A DNA stretch of 64,000 nucleotides. Source: Vibrio vulnificus NBRC 15645 = ATCC 27562 (GTDB taxonomy: Bacteria; Pseudomonadota; Gammaproteobacteria; Enterobacterales; Vibrionaceae). Below the pieces are notes generated by a model. The model was not told where the DNA came from. It did no database searches and saw only the letters and a program-made list of their open reading frames with translations. How positions within the stretch are numbered: the first letter of the stretch is position 1; each line of letters begins with the position of its first letter. Shown in pieces: positions 1 to 10,086 of the stretch. The stretch spans positions 496,001 through 560,000 of the forward strand of contig NZ_CP012882.1 of assembly GCF_002224265.1 (NCBI RefSeq), read 5' to 3'. Made by a program: the position numbers and the translations under genes.

Positions 1-344
1 TTCATTTGCTTTTTCTGCTCAGCGGCAACGCTGGAGAGATCGTTCGTGTCGCTGGCAATAGCCTGTTCTTGCACATCGCCATTAATGACGCTTTCAATCA
101 GCTTGTTCATCAGCTCGGCTGCTTGCTGCGCTTTGCCGGGGCCAAGGATGATCTGAAATTGCTCATCGCTTTCCACCACGCCCATGACGCCGGGGATCTG
201 CTTAATCACAGCCTGATCTGCCACGCCATTGTTGGCCAGCGTTAAGCGAAGTCGGGTCATGCAGTTGCCACATTTGCTGACATTACTGCTGCCGCCCACC
301 GCAGCCAGCAGCTGCGAGATCATTGTTTGGGTTATCTTTGCCAT
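1..344 (-). CDS. murP: PTS N-acetylmuramic acid transporter MurP, N-terminal EIIB part (runs off window)
   Basis: The visible 114 codons read as the EIIB domain of a glucose-family phosphotransferase permease. The phosphorylation motif NCMTRLR is present, with the expected active Cys at about residue 28. The ATG at 344 follows a GGAGAC ribosome site. The EIIC membrane part lies beyond the left edge. It starts 25 nt after murQ ends on the same strand, so the two are probably one operon. In E. coli MurP imports N-acetylmuramate as its 6-phosphate, the substrate of MurQ. The specificity here rests on that neighbour, because the EIIB domain alone would also fit other sugars of the family. Confidence 0.85.
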   Translation of the reverse strand, partial: MAKITQTMISQLLAAVGGSSNVSKCGNCMTRLRLTLANNGVADQAVIKQIPGVMGVVESDEQFQIILGPGKAQQAAELMNKLIESVINGDVQEQAIASDTNDLSSVAAEQKKQM

Positions 345-369
345 AACGGTCTCCTTGAAACCTTAATGG

Positions 370-1281
370 TTACTTGTCGTTCAGCGCAGCGCGGATAAAA
401 CCGTTGTGCTGTTGTAATTTGTTTTTGGCTTGCTCGGCATCTAGGCCAGAAAGAATCATTAAAATCGCGGTCTTGCAGTGGCGATCGCATGCTTTGAGCG
501 CTTCTTCTGCTTCTTCTGCGCACACGCCAGTGGCCTCTACAACGATGTTGGTTTGGCGTTGGATCAGCTTGGCGTTGGTTGCTTCCACATCCACCATCAA
601 ATTGCCAAACACTTTGCCACTGCGGATCATCGCGCCGGAGGTCAGCATATTGAGCACCAGTTTTTGCGCCGTGCCTGCTTTCATGCGAGAAGAGCCTGTG
701 ACCACTTCTGGGCCCACCACCGGCAAAATGGCGATTTGCGCCGCATCGGCCATTGGGCAAACCGGATTACAGGCGATCGATACCGTTGTTGCGCCAATTA
801 AGGTGGCGTATTCCAAACCGCCCAACACATAGGGTGTGCGTCCGCTTGCGGCAATGCCGACCACCACATCGTTGGCTGTCAGGTTGAGTGATTTGAGATC
901 GTTTTGCGCCAGCTCTCGGTTGTCTTCGGCATTTTCCACCGCTTTTAGAATGGCAGTGTGGCCACCGGCAATCAGGCCAACCACGAGCTCTGCCGGAGTG
1001 CCGTAAGTTGGTGGGCACTCACTGGCATCAAGAATGCCTAAGCGGCCCGAGGTACCTGCGCCCATGTAAATCAAACGGCCACCGTGGGCAAACGCATGTG
1101 TGATGGCATCCACCGCTTGGGCGATGTGCGGCAAAACCGCTTCCACCGCCAGTGCGACTTTCTGATCTTCTTGATTGATGACTCTGAGCATCTCGACGGT
1201 GGACAGGGTATCAATCTCTGCACTGGCTGGGTTGCGGCTTTCTGTAACCAAACGGCTTAAATCAATTTTCATGGTGGACAT
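370..1281 (-). CDS. murQ: N-acetylmuramic acid 6-phosphate etherase
   Basis: 303 aa, full length for MurQ. The enzyme removes D-lactate from N-acetylmuramate-6-phosphate to give N-acetylglucosamine-6-phosphate, in cell-wall sugar recycling in the cytoplasm. An SIS sugar-phosphate fold is evident from the [10 protein letters not shown] loop at about residues 73-82, followed by [10 protein letters not shown] containing the conserved acidic residue (E88). The second conserved block [14 protein letters not shown] is intact. An ATG at 1272 is an alternative start. It is followed by murP and faces a divergent RpiR-family regulator across a 237-bp spacer that holds a CRP-like site. Confidence 0.95.
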   Translation of the reverse strand: MSTMKIDLSRLVTESRNPASAEIDTLSTVEMLRVINQEDQKVALAVEAVLPHIAQAVDAITHAFAHGGRLIYMGAGTSGRLGILDASECPPTYGTPAELVVGLIAGGHTAILKAVENAEDNRELAQNDLKSLNLTANDVVVGIAASGRTPYVLGGLEYATLIGATTVSIACNPVCPMADAAQIAILPVVGPEVVTGSSRMKAGTAQKLVLNMLTSGAMIRSGKVFGNLMVDVEATNAKLIQRQTNIVVEATGVCAEEAEEALKACDRHCKTAILMILSGLDAEQAKNKLQQHNGFIRAALNDK

Positions 1282-1317
1282 TTCTCGACAATAGGTTTTG
1301 AACTGAGGGCGATTCTA

Positions 1318-1490
1318 TGGAATAAAATATTCTATTTTGGTGATAAAAATCACACTTGAGGTTATTCTTTAGGCAGATAAACTCTGGAATAATGGGACTA
1401 AGTCAAAGGTAATAATGACCGTTAATTGAAGAAAAGTCGCTTTTAATTAGTGGTTTGCTGTTTTCGGTTTTTATTTCTCGTTTGGAATAA
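1318..1490. repeat. Three TGGAATAA repeats, possible MurR/RpiR operators
   Basis: TGGAATAA occurs at 1318-1325, 1385-1392 and 1483-1490 in the spacer between the divergent murQ and RpiR genes. The first copy is part of the inverted repeat GAATA-AAA-TATTC. The last lies just upstream of the regulator start. RpiR-family repressors usually bind in the spacer beside their own gene, so these are candidate operator half-sites. This is inferred from position and repetition only. Confidence 0.35.
1339..1354. promoter_or_regulatory. CRP-like binding site upstream of murQP
   Basis: The sequence GGTGATAAAAATCACA matches the CRP consensus TGTGA-N6-TCACA with one mismatch and the exact 6-bp spacer. It lies 58 bp upstream of the murQ start. 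Catabolite activation of murQ by CRP is known in E. coli. Binding here is inferred. Confidence 0.6.
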
Positions 1491-1518
1491 TTTATTTAAA
1501 CTTTTTTGAGGTTTTACT

Positions 1519-2367
1519 GTGTCTGTTATCAATAAAATCGTCGCAAGACGAACTCAGTTGTCGCAAAGTGGCCGAGTGATTGGCGATTGGATTGTTGAAA
1601 ATGCAGAAAAAGCGGCGCAATTAACCAGCCAAGAGTTGGCAGAGCAGGCACAAGTGAGCCAATCGAGCATCGTCAAATTTACTCAGCGACTCGGCTTTAA
1701 AGGTTACAGTGCGTTTAAGCTCGCTCTAACGGAAGAAATTGGTCGCAAACAAGCGATGCAGGCTACGCCGTTGCACAGCGATATTCTGGCCGATGATCCG
1801 CTGGCGGTGATTGCACAAAAGCTGATTAAAGCCAAAACCGACGCGATGTTTCAAACCACCAATGCGCTTTCGTATGAAGCGTGCCATCAAGCGGTGCAGT
1901 GGTTGAGTGAGGCAAGGCGCGTGCAGATCGTCGGCATTGGAGGCTCTGCGCTAACGGCAAAAGACCTCAGTTATAAGCTGCTTAAATTGGGCATCACCAC
2001 CTTGGCCGAGCAAGACAGCCATGTGCAGATCGCGGTGGCGCGCACTTTGAGCGAACAAGATGTGCAAATTGCCATCTCGTTCTCAGGAGAGCGCAAAGAG
2101 ATCTTGGTGGCGGCCGAAGCGGCCAAAGAGCAGGGAGCGAAAGTGATTGCGCTCAGCTCACCGAAAAAAAGCCGATTACGCCAAATTGCGGATATGACCT
2201 TCGACACCATTGCCGATGAAACCGAACATCGCAGCTCGGCGATTGCTTCACGCAGCGCACAAAACGTCATCACCGATTTGCTGTTTATCATTCTGGTGCA
2301 GCTGCGTGATGAGAGCGCCAGGCAGATGATCAGTGACATCTCCTCTGATATTCGACAGATTTTGTAG
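1519..2367 (+). CDS. murR: RpiR-family transcriptional regulator, MurR-like
   Basis: 282 aa. The N-terminal 75 residues form the RpiR helix-turn-helix (LTSQELAEQAQVSQSSIVKF). From about residue 125 an SIS domain follows (VQIVGIGGSALTAKDLSYKL, later SFSGERKEIL), which in this family binds a phosphosugar. The start is GTG at 1519, with TGAGG just upstream. Divergence from murQP makes it the likely regulator of that operon, sensing N-acetylmuramate-6-phosphate as E. coli MurR does. The symbol is assigned from context as well as family. Confidence 0.8.
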   Translation: MSVINKIVARRTQLSQSGRVIGDWIVENAEKAAQLTSQELAEQAQVSQSSIVKFTQRLGFKGYSAFKLALTEEIGRKQAMQATPLHSDILADDPLAVIAQKLIKAKTDAMFQTTNALSYEACHQAVQWLSEARRVQIVGIGGSALTAKDLSYKLLKLGITTLAEQDSHVQIAVARTLSEQDVQIAISFSGERKEILVAAEAAKEQGAKVIALSSPKKSRLRQIADMTFDTIADETEHRSSAIASRSAQNVITDLLFIILVQLRDESARQMISDISSDIRQIL

Positions 2368-2539
2368 CTCAGCGCGATTCATTGCGCTCACCCCGAGCAA
2401 GTGGTGAATTGCTTAACAATCTTGTGAACCATCGTGCCTTGCGAAATCAGCAAGTTAGCTGCGATGGTGTGCGCCTCGCTTGCTAGACCCGACAATAACT
2501 CCTATCATGTCGCGGTTTTTCTCTTCTTTGGATGCTTTT

Positions 2540-3754
2540 ATGCTCAAATCGTCTCTTTCGCCTTCCTCTTCCAATCTGGTTCTTAGTATTCTTGATTTGG
2601 TTTTGAACGAAGGTTCGCCTCTGGATAGAGCCTATTCTCGCCACTTCTCTGAGTTGAATTTGATCAGCGCAGAGCAAGCACGTATTACGATGGTGACTGG
2701 CGATGTGCTGCGCCGCCTCAACCTATACTGCTTTTTGGCCGATATCGATGCGTCGAACATCAGCCGCGAGAGCATGCGTTTGATTCACATTTGGCATAAA
2801 TTCCACGGCTTAGCGCTGCCAAAAACCAATTACGCAGAAGCGATTGAAGACGATCTTTTCCAAGCAAAAATGGAAGAAGCCAAAGCACAACCCGCCCTTT
2901 GGGATGGTTGTCCAGAGTGGCTTGATGTGTTGGGTGAGCGAGAGCTTGGTGAACTTTGGGCGGCAGAGCGTAGCGCGCTGGCGAAACCGGCTAAGCGTTA
3001 CTTACGCGTTAACTTACTCAAGTGTGACCGTGATGATCTCGCCAAACGTTTGAACAAAGAAGGCGTGAGCACCGTGCCGGTGGACGGTGTGGAAAGTGCG
3101 CTGGAAGTGACGTCAAACTCAGCCCTATTTAAGACGCAATCTTTTGCTGACGGTTGGTTTGAGCAGCAAGATGCGGGCTCACAAAAAGTCGCGGCGGCGT
3201 TGGAGGTAAAACCGGGCATGCGCGTGATCGATGCGTGTGCGGGCGCAGGGGGCAAAACTTTACACTTGGCCGCGATGATGGCAGGTAAAGGCCGTTTGCT
3301 GGCGATGGATGTAGAAGAGTGGAAGCTCAACAACCTCAAAGAGCGTGCGCGTCGTGCTGGTGCACATAACGTTGAAACCCGCTTGATCACCAGCAGCAAG
3401 ACCATCAAGCGTTTGAAGCTGTCGGCGGATCGCGTGTTGCTCGATGTGCCGTGTTCAGGCCTTGGCGTTCTCAAACGCAACCCAGATGCCAAATGGCGTG
3501 ACACCGAAGAGCGTTTGCCAGTATTGATGGAGCTGCAAGCCCACATTTTGGCTAGCTACAGCCGTATGGTGAAAGTGGGTGGCATGTTGGTTTACGCGAC
3601 GTGCTCCATCATGCCGTGTGAAAACCGTGGTCAGGTGGATGCGTTCTTAGCGGCGAACCCACATTTCCGTTTGATCGATGATGAAAACATTACCCCAGCC
3701 AACTCAGGCTTTGATGGTTTCTACTTAGCGCGTTTAGAGCGCATCGCAGAATAA
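2540..3754 (+). CDS. RsmB/NOP-family SAM-dependent RNA 5-methylcytosine methyltransferase
   Basis: About 404 aa from the ATG at 2540, which has a weak TTTGGA site; an ATG at 2507 is an alternative. The N-terminal half (to about residue 140) resembles the RNA-binding region of RsmB-like proteins. The C-terminal half is a class I methyltransferase: SAM loop DACAGAGGKTLHLA, then DVPCSGLGVLKRNPDAKW with the TRAM-type catalytic Cys, then YATCS with the second conserved Cys. Both cysteines of the m5C RNA mechanism are therefore present. The target RNA cannot be told from sequence. It stands alone and ends at a strong bidirectional terminator. Confidence 0.8.
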   Translation: MLKSSLSPSSSNLVLSILDLVLNEGSPLDRAYSRHFSELNLISAEQARITMVTGDVLRRLNLYCFLADIDASNISRESMRLIHIWHKFHGLALPKTNYAEAIEDDLFQAKMEEAKAQPALWDGCPEWLDVLGERELGELWAAERSALAKPAKRYLRVNLLKCDRDDLAKRLNKEGVSTVPVDGVESALEVTSNSALFKTQSFADGWFEQQDAGSQKVAAALEVKPGMRVIDACAGAGGKTLHLAAMMAGKGRLLAMDVEEWKLNNLKERARRAGAHNVETRLITSSKTIKRLKLSADRVLLDVPCSGLGVLKRNPDAKWRDTEERLPVLMELQAHILASYSRMVKVGGMLVYATCSIMPCENRGQVDAFLAANPHFRLIDDENITPANSGFDGFYLARLERIAE

Positions 3755-3774
3755 CCTAGCGATTTTCCCATCTT

Positions 3775-3805
3775 AAAAAAGCCAGAATCGACATTCTGGC
3801 TTTTT
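3775..3805. terminator. Bidirectional intrinsic terminator
   Basis: GCCAGAAT and ATTCTGGC form an 8-bp stem with a 4-nt loop, flanked by six A on the left and five T on the right. It can end both the methyltransferase transcript and the facing YdcF-like gene. Confidence 0.85.
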
Positions 3806-3823
3806 GCTTATTGGCGTTTCAGA

Positions 3824-4909
3824 TTAACGAAACTCCAGTGGCGAAGAGCGGTAGCTCCACATGCCAAAGGTGCGTAGTGCATCGCGGTAAATCCCCAGTA
3901 ACTCACCACTGCTGGCTTGTTTGAGCTCATTCAATGGTTTGTCTGGGTAGGCCACGGTATCAAAAGTGATGTTACGCGGGCCGGTTTGCCAAGTGGCGAT
4001 TTCAAACAGAGTTTGGCCACGGCGCACATGGCTGGCAGAGCTAATGATGGTGGCGTGTTTTACACCGTGACGCGCTAAGGCGTAGGCGCTGAACAAGGCA
4101 TTATCCACGGTGCTGGTGGCGTAGTTTTCTTCAATAATGCGATTCGCGCTAATGCCGCGTTCAATCAACCAATCGGCCATCAACTTGCCTTCGGTTTTGT
4201 GATTTTGTGGTACACCACCAGTTAAGATGATCAGCGCTTCTGGGTTGGCTTTGGCCATGGCGAGCGTGGTTTCTAATCGCTCGATGAGAATATCGTGCAT
4301 CGAACCATCGGGATTGAGGGCATAGCCCAAAGTGACAATGGCGTCGTTACTGCCTAACTGACGTGTGGCTTTCTCTTTAAGGGGCGTTTGAAGAATGCGA
4401 TCTACCGTGGAAAGAAGGCGTTGCAGATCCGCTGCTCGACCTGGGTTAAGCGTGTTCAGTGCCGTGACATGCTGCTGATACGCTTGCTCGTTGCCCTTGA
4501 ATTTTTGCCATACCGCAAGGTAGGTGTGCAAATCGACATCATCGGGGGCAACGCTCAGCGCCTGTTGAAACAGTTCAATCGCTTTATCGACATTCTTGTT
4601 GTAGATCTGCGCGTTGGCGGCAGAAATCAGCAAATCGGTACGATACGGTTCTAGCTGGTACGCTTCGAGCAAACGATCGGTCACGATTTCCATGTTGCTC
4701 GGCATTTTTGCAGTGAAACCCGCATGAGACACACGTGCTGGAGACTTAAATGCCACCACAGCATCGTGCAGCAGTTGATCAACCACTTGTCGCTGAGTGA
4801 CCAGCTGTGCGTATTCTACCGAAGGTTTCACCGTAGTTTGTGCGGCCCATGTACTCATCGGTACGGCAATCACACTGCACAGCGCAATGGCAAGCAGATT
4901 CTTCTTCAT
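3824..4909 (-). CDS. Exported TPR protein with YdcF/SanA-type (DUF218) domain
   Basis: 361 aa. A signal peptide is clear at residues 1-22 (positive MKKN, hydrophobic core, cleavage near WAA-QT), so it is probably periplasmic. Residues about 80-170 look like tetratricopeptide repeats (KNVDKAIELFQQALSVAPDDVDLHTYLAV). The C-terminal half is a YdcF/ElyC/SanA-type domain: AIVTLGYAL, ALIILTGG, EGKLMADWLIERGI, NRIIEENYATSTVDNA and SSASHVRRG. E. coli members affect envelope permeability, with no settled biochemical activity. The gene is single, with a shared terminator at its 3' end. Confidence 0.7.
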   Translation of the reverse strand: MKKNLLAIALCSVIAVPMSTWAAQTTVKPSVEYAQLVTQRQVVDQLLHDAVVAFKSPARVSHAGFTAKMPSNMEIVTDRLLEAYQLEPYRTDLLISAANAQIYNKNVDKAIELFQQALSVAPDDVDLHTYLAVWQKFKGNEQAYQQHVTALNTLNPGRAADLQRLLSTVDRILQTPLKEKATRQLGSNDAIVTLGYALNPDGSMHDILIERLETTLAMAKANPEALIILTGGVPQNHKTEGKLMADWLIERGISANRIIEENYATSTVDNALFSAYALARHGVKHATIISSASHVRRGQTLFEIATWQTGPRNITFDTVAYPDKPLNELKQASSGELLGIYRDALRTFGMWSYRSSPLEFR

Positions 4910-5290
4910 TTTTATTCCTTAGGCTTGCGCCAAATGTTGGGGGACAGAAGCCCTCACACTACGAAATTGCGGTGACATTACCGTGAAGTAACACGCAAAA
5001 AATTCGTCAATTTTCATTCGTTTGCATTTTTGGAATCAAAGTGTCAGTTGTAAGAAGGCCGCTGAACGGCCAGATGGTTTTACAGTGTAAATGGCTCGGA
5101 CAGCAGCGAAGATCGAGGTTGCAATGACTCACCATTCATTCTTGTTATGGCGATATTTTTGCGGGCCATTGGCAGCAATGTGTGGCTCGGTGGCGGCGGG
5201 CAATCCGTGTCGTGTGATTCGGGCGTTGGACACCACGATTTAATAAACAACTTTTGTTGGTTTATAAAAAAATTTTTATCAAATTTCCCC
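4910..5290. other. Long intergenic region upstream of groESL2
   Basis: About 380 bp with no convincing gene. One short open frame (from 5147) has no usable ribosome site and weak composition. The right end runs into the heat-shock promoter. Nothing else was recognised. Confidence 0.5.
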
Positions 5291-5318
5291 CTTGAACTCT
5301 CTCTAACTGACCCTATTT
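5291..5318 (+). promoter_or_regulatory. Sigma-32-type heat-shock promoter for groESL2
   Basis: CTTGAA at 5291-5296, a 13-14 bp spacer, then CCCTATTT at 5311-5318. This resembles the sigma-32 consensus (CTTGAA, 11-16 bp, CCCCATNT). It lies about 90 bp upstream of the groES start and is the only good promoter seen for the pair. Confidence 0.65.
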
Positions 5319-5409
5319 TTTCTGCGAGAGCGCTGGATAGCCTCTCGCCAGAATTTGATTTATCAACCTGTCTTTTATCTTTTTGAGAATTAAGTAGGAG
5401 GCAATCTCA

Positions 5410-5700
5410 ATGAACATTCGTCCTTTAAATGACAAGCTGATTGTTGAACGACAAGAAGTGGAAAACAAATCTGAAGGGGGAATCGTTTTAACCTCACAAT
5501 CGGTTAAAAAATCCAATCGCGGCAAAGTGATCGCCGCTGGTCTAGGTAAACGTCTTGAAAATGGAGAACGCGCATCGATGGAAGTGAAAGTCGGTGATGT
5601 GGTGATTTTCAATGACGGCTATGGCGTGAAAACAGAAAAAATGGATGGGAAAGAGTATTTGATCCTGTCTGAATCTGATGTGTTAGCCATCGTTGAGTAA
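5410..5700 (+). CDS. groES2: Co-chaperonin GroES (second copy type)
   Basis: 96 aa, the normal GroES length. It caps the GroEL cavity during ATP-driven protein folding. [27 protein letters not shown] is the family N-terminus, with the mobile loop [18 protein letters not shown]. The loop segment LTSQSVKKS differs from the E. coli sequence LTGSAAAKS, consistent with the second Vibrio paralog. TAGGAGG lies just upstream of the ATG. groEL follows after 34 bp and shares the sigma-32-like promoter. Confidence 0.95.
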
Positions 5701-5719
5701 TGCATTTTAGTTGTGGTGA

Positions 5720-7333
<1,614 letters not shown>

Positions 7334-7339
7334 TGAGAC

Positions 7340-7363
7340 TTTGGCGGGCAAACGCCCGCCAAA
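7340..7363 (+). terminator. Perfect hairpin after groEL2 (no T-tract)
   Basis: TTTGGCGGGC and GCCCGCCAAA form a 10-bp stem with loop AAAC, 7 bp after the groEL stop. There is no following T-run, so it may be an mRNA-stabilising hairpin or a weak terminator. Confidence 0.5.
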
Positions 7364-7381
7364 TAGGGTGAGGTTGATGTT

Positions 7382-7594
7382 ATGACACGTTTGCCAGCAT
7401 TGTCGTTTTCAGTGCGTGAGACGGGAAAAGCTTGCTCAAATACCGATTGGCCAAGTGTGATCTGTTTTCCCAGCGTCACTAAAGGTTATCCGGAGTTTTC
7501 TATCAAGAAGGGGCTAGCAAAACCAGCCAGAGTGGTGGTGTTCACCATTGATGTTTCTCAACTGATGCGAGCTGGTGAACGCGTTATCCATTAA
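7382..7594 (+). CDS. Small hypothetical protein downstream of groEL2
   Basis: 70 aa, not recognised. The ATG has a plausible GAGG site 8 bp upstream, and the frame sits between the groEL hairpin and a strong terminator, as the last gene of a groESL2 transcript would. There is no signal peptide, membrane segment or known motif. The composition is unremarkable, and the residues (PSVICFPSVTKGYPEFSIKK) suggest no family. It may be a real small gene or a chance frame. Confidence 0.35.
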   Translation: MTRLPALSFSVRETGKACSNTDWPSVICFPSVTKGYPEFSIKKGLAKPARVVVFTIDVSQLMRAGERVIH

Positions 7595-7632
7595 CGCCTC
7601 TCTTGGTTCTCTGTGTTTCCCCTCTCTTTTTT

Positions 7633-7657
7633 GGCCGCAAACGACGCGGCCTTTTTT
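7633..7657 (+). terminator. Intrinsic terminator of the groESL2 region, now the IS target
   Basis: GGCCGC and GCGGCC pair across a 7-nt loop, followed by TTTTTT at 7652-7657. The T-run is part of the 8-bp sequence duplicated by the adjacent insertion sequence. Confidence 0.8.
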
Positions 7658-7659
7658 AT

Positions 7660-8949
7660 GGTTCATCGCGGCTTTCCGGGGAAAGCCGCTTTAATCTTTA
7701 AGAAGAAGTAATCTGTATCTCGATAGCCATATCCCATCCGCTTGATTAACTTTATCTTGTTATTTATCCCTTCAAGCGTACAGGTGTTCAGGGGGTAGCT
7801 TGCTGAAGCAGTAATCCCATCAAGGTATGGACGGAGCTTTCGAGCGAACTCTTTTAGCGGCTTAATCCCACTCTCATTCACTTGCTCCCACCATACCTGC
7901 CATAGGTTTTTAGCCTGAAGTTCCGATCCGCAGCGCCACAGTTCCTTTAATTGCGCACCCAGTAAGTAGGTTGTCATCAGATCCTGATTCATATTCAATA
8001 TTTCAGTGAGATAGCTTTCCTGTTGCGTATTTAAATTATCCCTATTTTTCAATAACACCCAGCGAGAACGCTTGACCCATTGCCTTGCTTTTTTATCTTG
8101 TTTTAGCTTATTGGCTTGGTCGACTCTGACTCTATCCATCACTTCGCGACCGAATTTAGCAACAACGTGGAACAAGTCGTAAATGATACGGGCATTTGGG
8201 CAATGCTCTTGGACTTCAAGGTCAAAAGCCGTATTCATATCCATTGCTACCGCTTCGATGTTTTTGCCATGCTCACCTAACTGCTCGAAGAACGGTCGAA
8301 TATCCTTACGGCTTCGGCCCAGTCCAATCCAGATAACCTGATGGCTTTTAGCGTCAGCAATGACGGTGGCATAACGATGTCCCTTAAAAATCGCGAACTC
8401 GTCCATGACGAGTTGCCTTAATTCACCCCATTTAACTTGCGGTACTACTTGTTGAAGTCGACGCTTATCTATCTCTTTGATTGTGTGCCAATGAACACCT
8501 GTCAATTGGGCAATATGCTTAATGGGCAACAGCGGCAACAACTGTTCTATATAGTTTCGTAGACGATTGGTGATACGAGCATAAGGCTCTAACCAAGATA
8601 ATCGTTCCGTTTTAATACCGCAGTGACTACACTTAATGCGTCGAGTTTGGACGGACAGTTCAACGGGCATTCCAAGCAGTGTCGCTTCTTTCACGTTGCG
8701 CCACTGATACTCATGTACGGCTTGAGCTTTAAGTCCACACGGGCACTTAGCGATAGAGTTCGGTTCGAGAGTGAGCTTCATCAATGATGCAGTCTGATGA
8801 GACTTTACAATATGAAAGCCTTCCCAGAATGAAGATAGGAAAGTATGATTCGACATGAGAACGGTAGTTTGTGTAGGTTTTTTTTGGCGATAAAACTCTA
8901 TCACTTACTACCGTTTTTGTTTTGGCTTCCCGCTTATCCGCGATGAACC
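7660..8949 (-). mobile_element. ISL3-family insertion sequence, complete, with 8-bp target duplication
   Basis: 1290 bp. The ends are imperfect inverted repeats: both read inwards as GGTTCATCGCGG for 12 bp, then diverge with partial matches. The element is flanked by identical 8-bp repeats TTTTTTAT at 7652-7659 and 8950-8957. Eight-bp duplications are typical of ISL3. One transposase gene fills it on the minus strand, and its stop codon lies in the left inverted repeat. The intact gene and perfect duplication point to a recent insertion. Confidence 0.92.
7663..8904 (-). CDS. tnp: ISL3-family transposase
   Basis: 413 aa from a GTG at 8904; an ATG at 8856 (MSNHTFLSSFWEGF) is as likely, as neither has a good ribosome site. 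The N-terminal zinc-binding region has CPCGLKAQ and CSHCGIKT pairs. A helix-turn-helix follows (IAQLTGVHWHTIKEIDKRRL). The DDE catalytic domain shows MDEFAIFKGHRYATVI with the first Asp, VAMDMNTAF with the second, and CTLEGINNKIKLIKRMGYGYRD with the Glu. It appears intact. Confidence 0.93.
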   Translation of the reverse strand: MIEFYRQKKPTQTTVLMSNHTFLSSFWEGFHIVKSHQTASLMKLTLEPNSIAKCPCGLKAQAVHEYQWRNVKEATLLGMPVELSVQTRRIKCSHCGIKTERLSWLEPYARITNRLRNYIEQLLPLLPIKHIAQLTGVHWHTIKEIDKRRLQQVVPQVKWGELRQLVMDEFAIFKGHRYATVIADAKSHQVIWIGLGRSRKDIRPFFEQLGEHGKNIEAVAMDMNTAFDLEVQEHCPNARIIYDLFHVVAKFGREVMDRVRVDQANKLKQDKKARQWVKRSRWVLLKNRDNLNTQQESYLTEILNMNQDLMTTYLLGAQLKELWRCGSELQAKNLWQVWWEQVNESGIKPLKEFARKLRPYLDGITASASYPLNTCTLEGINNKIKLIKRMGYGYRDTDYFFLKIKAAFPGKPR

Positions 8950-9004
8950 TTTTTTATTAAGTAGTGGGTCAGATCTTTTTGTTTGAAGGCGAGCGAGAGC
9001 GCGT

Positions 9005-9907
9005 TTATGACTTGTCGATTTCTTGCCAAAATTGATCCACCGCAGCGCGATGGTTGGTGGTTGAGCGATAGCAGAGAATATCGATTGGGATCTGCCATTC
9101 TTTTTGTTCCTCAAACGCGATGACAAGACGATCTTGCGCCAGCTCCTCCTCGATCACGTGCATTGGCACCCAAGCAACCCCCGCGCCACCAATCGCCATT
9201 TTCACCAGTGATTCACTCAAGGTGGTTTCAAAGACTGGCTTGAGGGTCAGTGGCAGCGTCTTTAACACGGGTTCAACCACTTTTGACAGAAAGGTGTGCT
9301 CACTGTAGCTCAGGTAGGGAATAGCTTGGTCTGCTTTGAGCGACTCAAGTAAGTGCGGTGCAACCACGGGCACCACTTTTTCACTGTGTATGACGCACTT
9401 CTCAAGCTTCTCTTCAAGCGACAGCGATGGCCTCATCGCGGAAATGTTGTAAGTAAACAGCAAATCGGTGGAGTGATCTTCCAGCATCTGAAAATGGGCG
9501 TCGATACCCAGAACCGAAGGGGTGACCGACAAGTTGAGATGACTCAACGCTTCGGCGCTTTGCAAAAACAGTTTAGGTAGCAAGTTCACCGCCAAGGTGT
9601 GCAGGCACACAATGCGAACGGTATGGTCTGTTTTCAGCGAGGCTTGGGCAAAATCTTCTTTGGTCACCTTTACCTGATTCAGCAAGTTTTCTGCATAAGG
9701 GACGAATTTTTGTCCGTGTTCAGTCAAGGTGATGGGGTAAGAGGTGCGGTCAAATAACGGCACACCAATCCAGACTTCCAAGGCTTGTATGCGGCGGCTA
9801 AAGGCCGATTGCGTAACAAAGCGTGCTTTGGCAGCAGCAGAGAAATTTCCCAGTTCCATTAAACTAAGAAAGTCTTCTAACCATTTGAATTCTAGTGGGT
9901 TATTCAT
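9005..9907 (-). CDS. hypT: LysR-family regulator, HypT (YjiE)-like
   Basis: 300 aa. The N-terminal winged helix is clear (FLSLMELGNFSAAAKARFVTQSAFSRRIQALEVWIGVPLFDR), then a type 2 periplasmic-binding fold effector domain. The gene is divergent from an isoaspartyl dipeptidase gene. E. coli has the same pairing of yjiE (hypT) with iadA, and this supports orthology. E. coli HypT responds to hypochlorite by methionine oxidation. That role here is inference. The stop lies 48 bp from the IS duplication, so the IS did not damage it. Confidence 0.7.
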   Translation of the reverse strand: MNNPLEFKWLEDFLSLMELGNFSAAAKARFVTQSAFSRRIQALEVWIGVPLFDRTSYPITLTEHGQKFVPYAENLLNQVKVTKEDFAQASLKTDHTVRIVCLHTLAVNLLPKLFLQSAEALSHLNLSVTPSVLGIDAHFQMLEDHSTDLLFTYNISAMRPSLSLEEKLEKCVIHSEKVVPVVAPHLLESLKADQAIPYLSYSEHTFLSKVVEPVLKTLPLTLKPVFETTLSESLVKMAIGGAGVAWVPMHVIEEELAQDRLVIAFEEQKEWQIPIDILCYRSTTNHRAAVDQFWQEIDKS

Positions 9908-10086
9908 GACGTTTTCACTCTATGATTTGCGCGCATAGTATCATTCTTAATCAGCAATGGAAATGACAATACCTGCATTGAATGTGTGGTTATGCTGTCG
10001 TCATGGTGCTTTGCATAAGCCTGAGTCGAGAGCGATATGGGGATAGGCAGAGCAAGGAAATACCAAAAACAAAGAACGAGGAACGC

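Noticed and set aside
332..1018. Open frames overlapping murQ on both strands
   Set aside because: They are frame shadows of a well-supported MurQ gene and match no family.
9982..10086. Upstream extension of iadA
   Set aside because: No ribosome site for the early start, and the residues do not match amidohydrolases; GAGGA before 10087 fixes the start.
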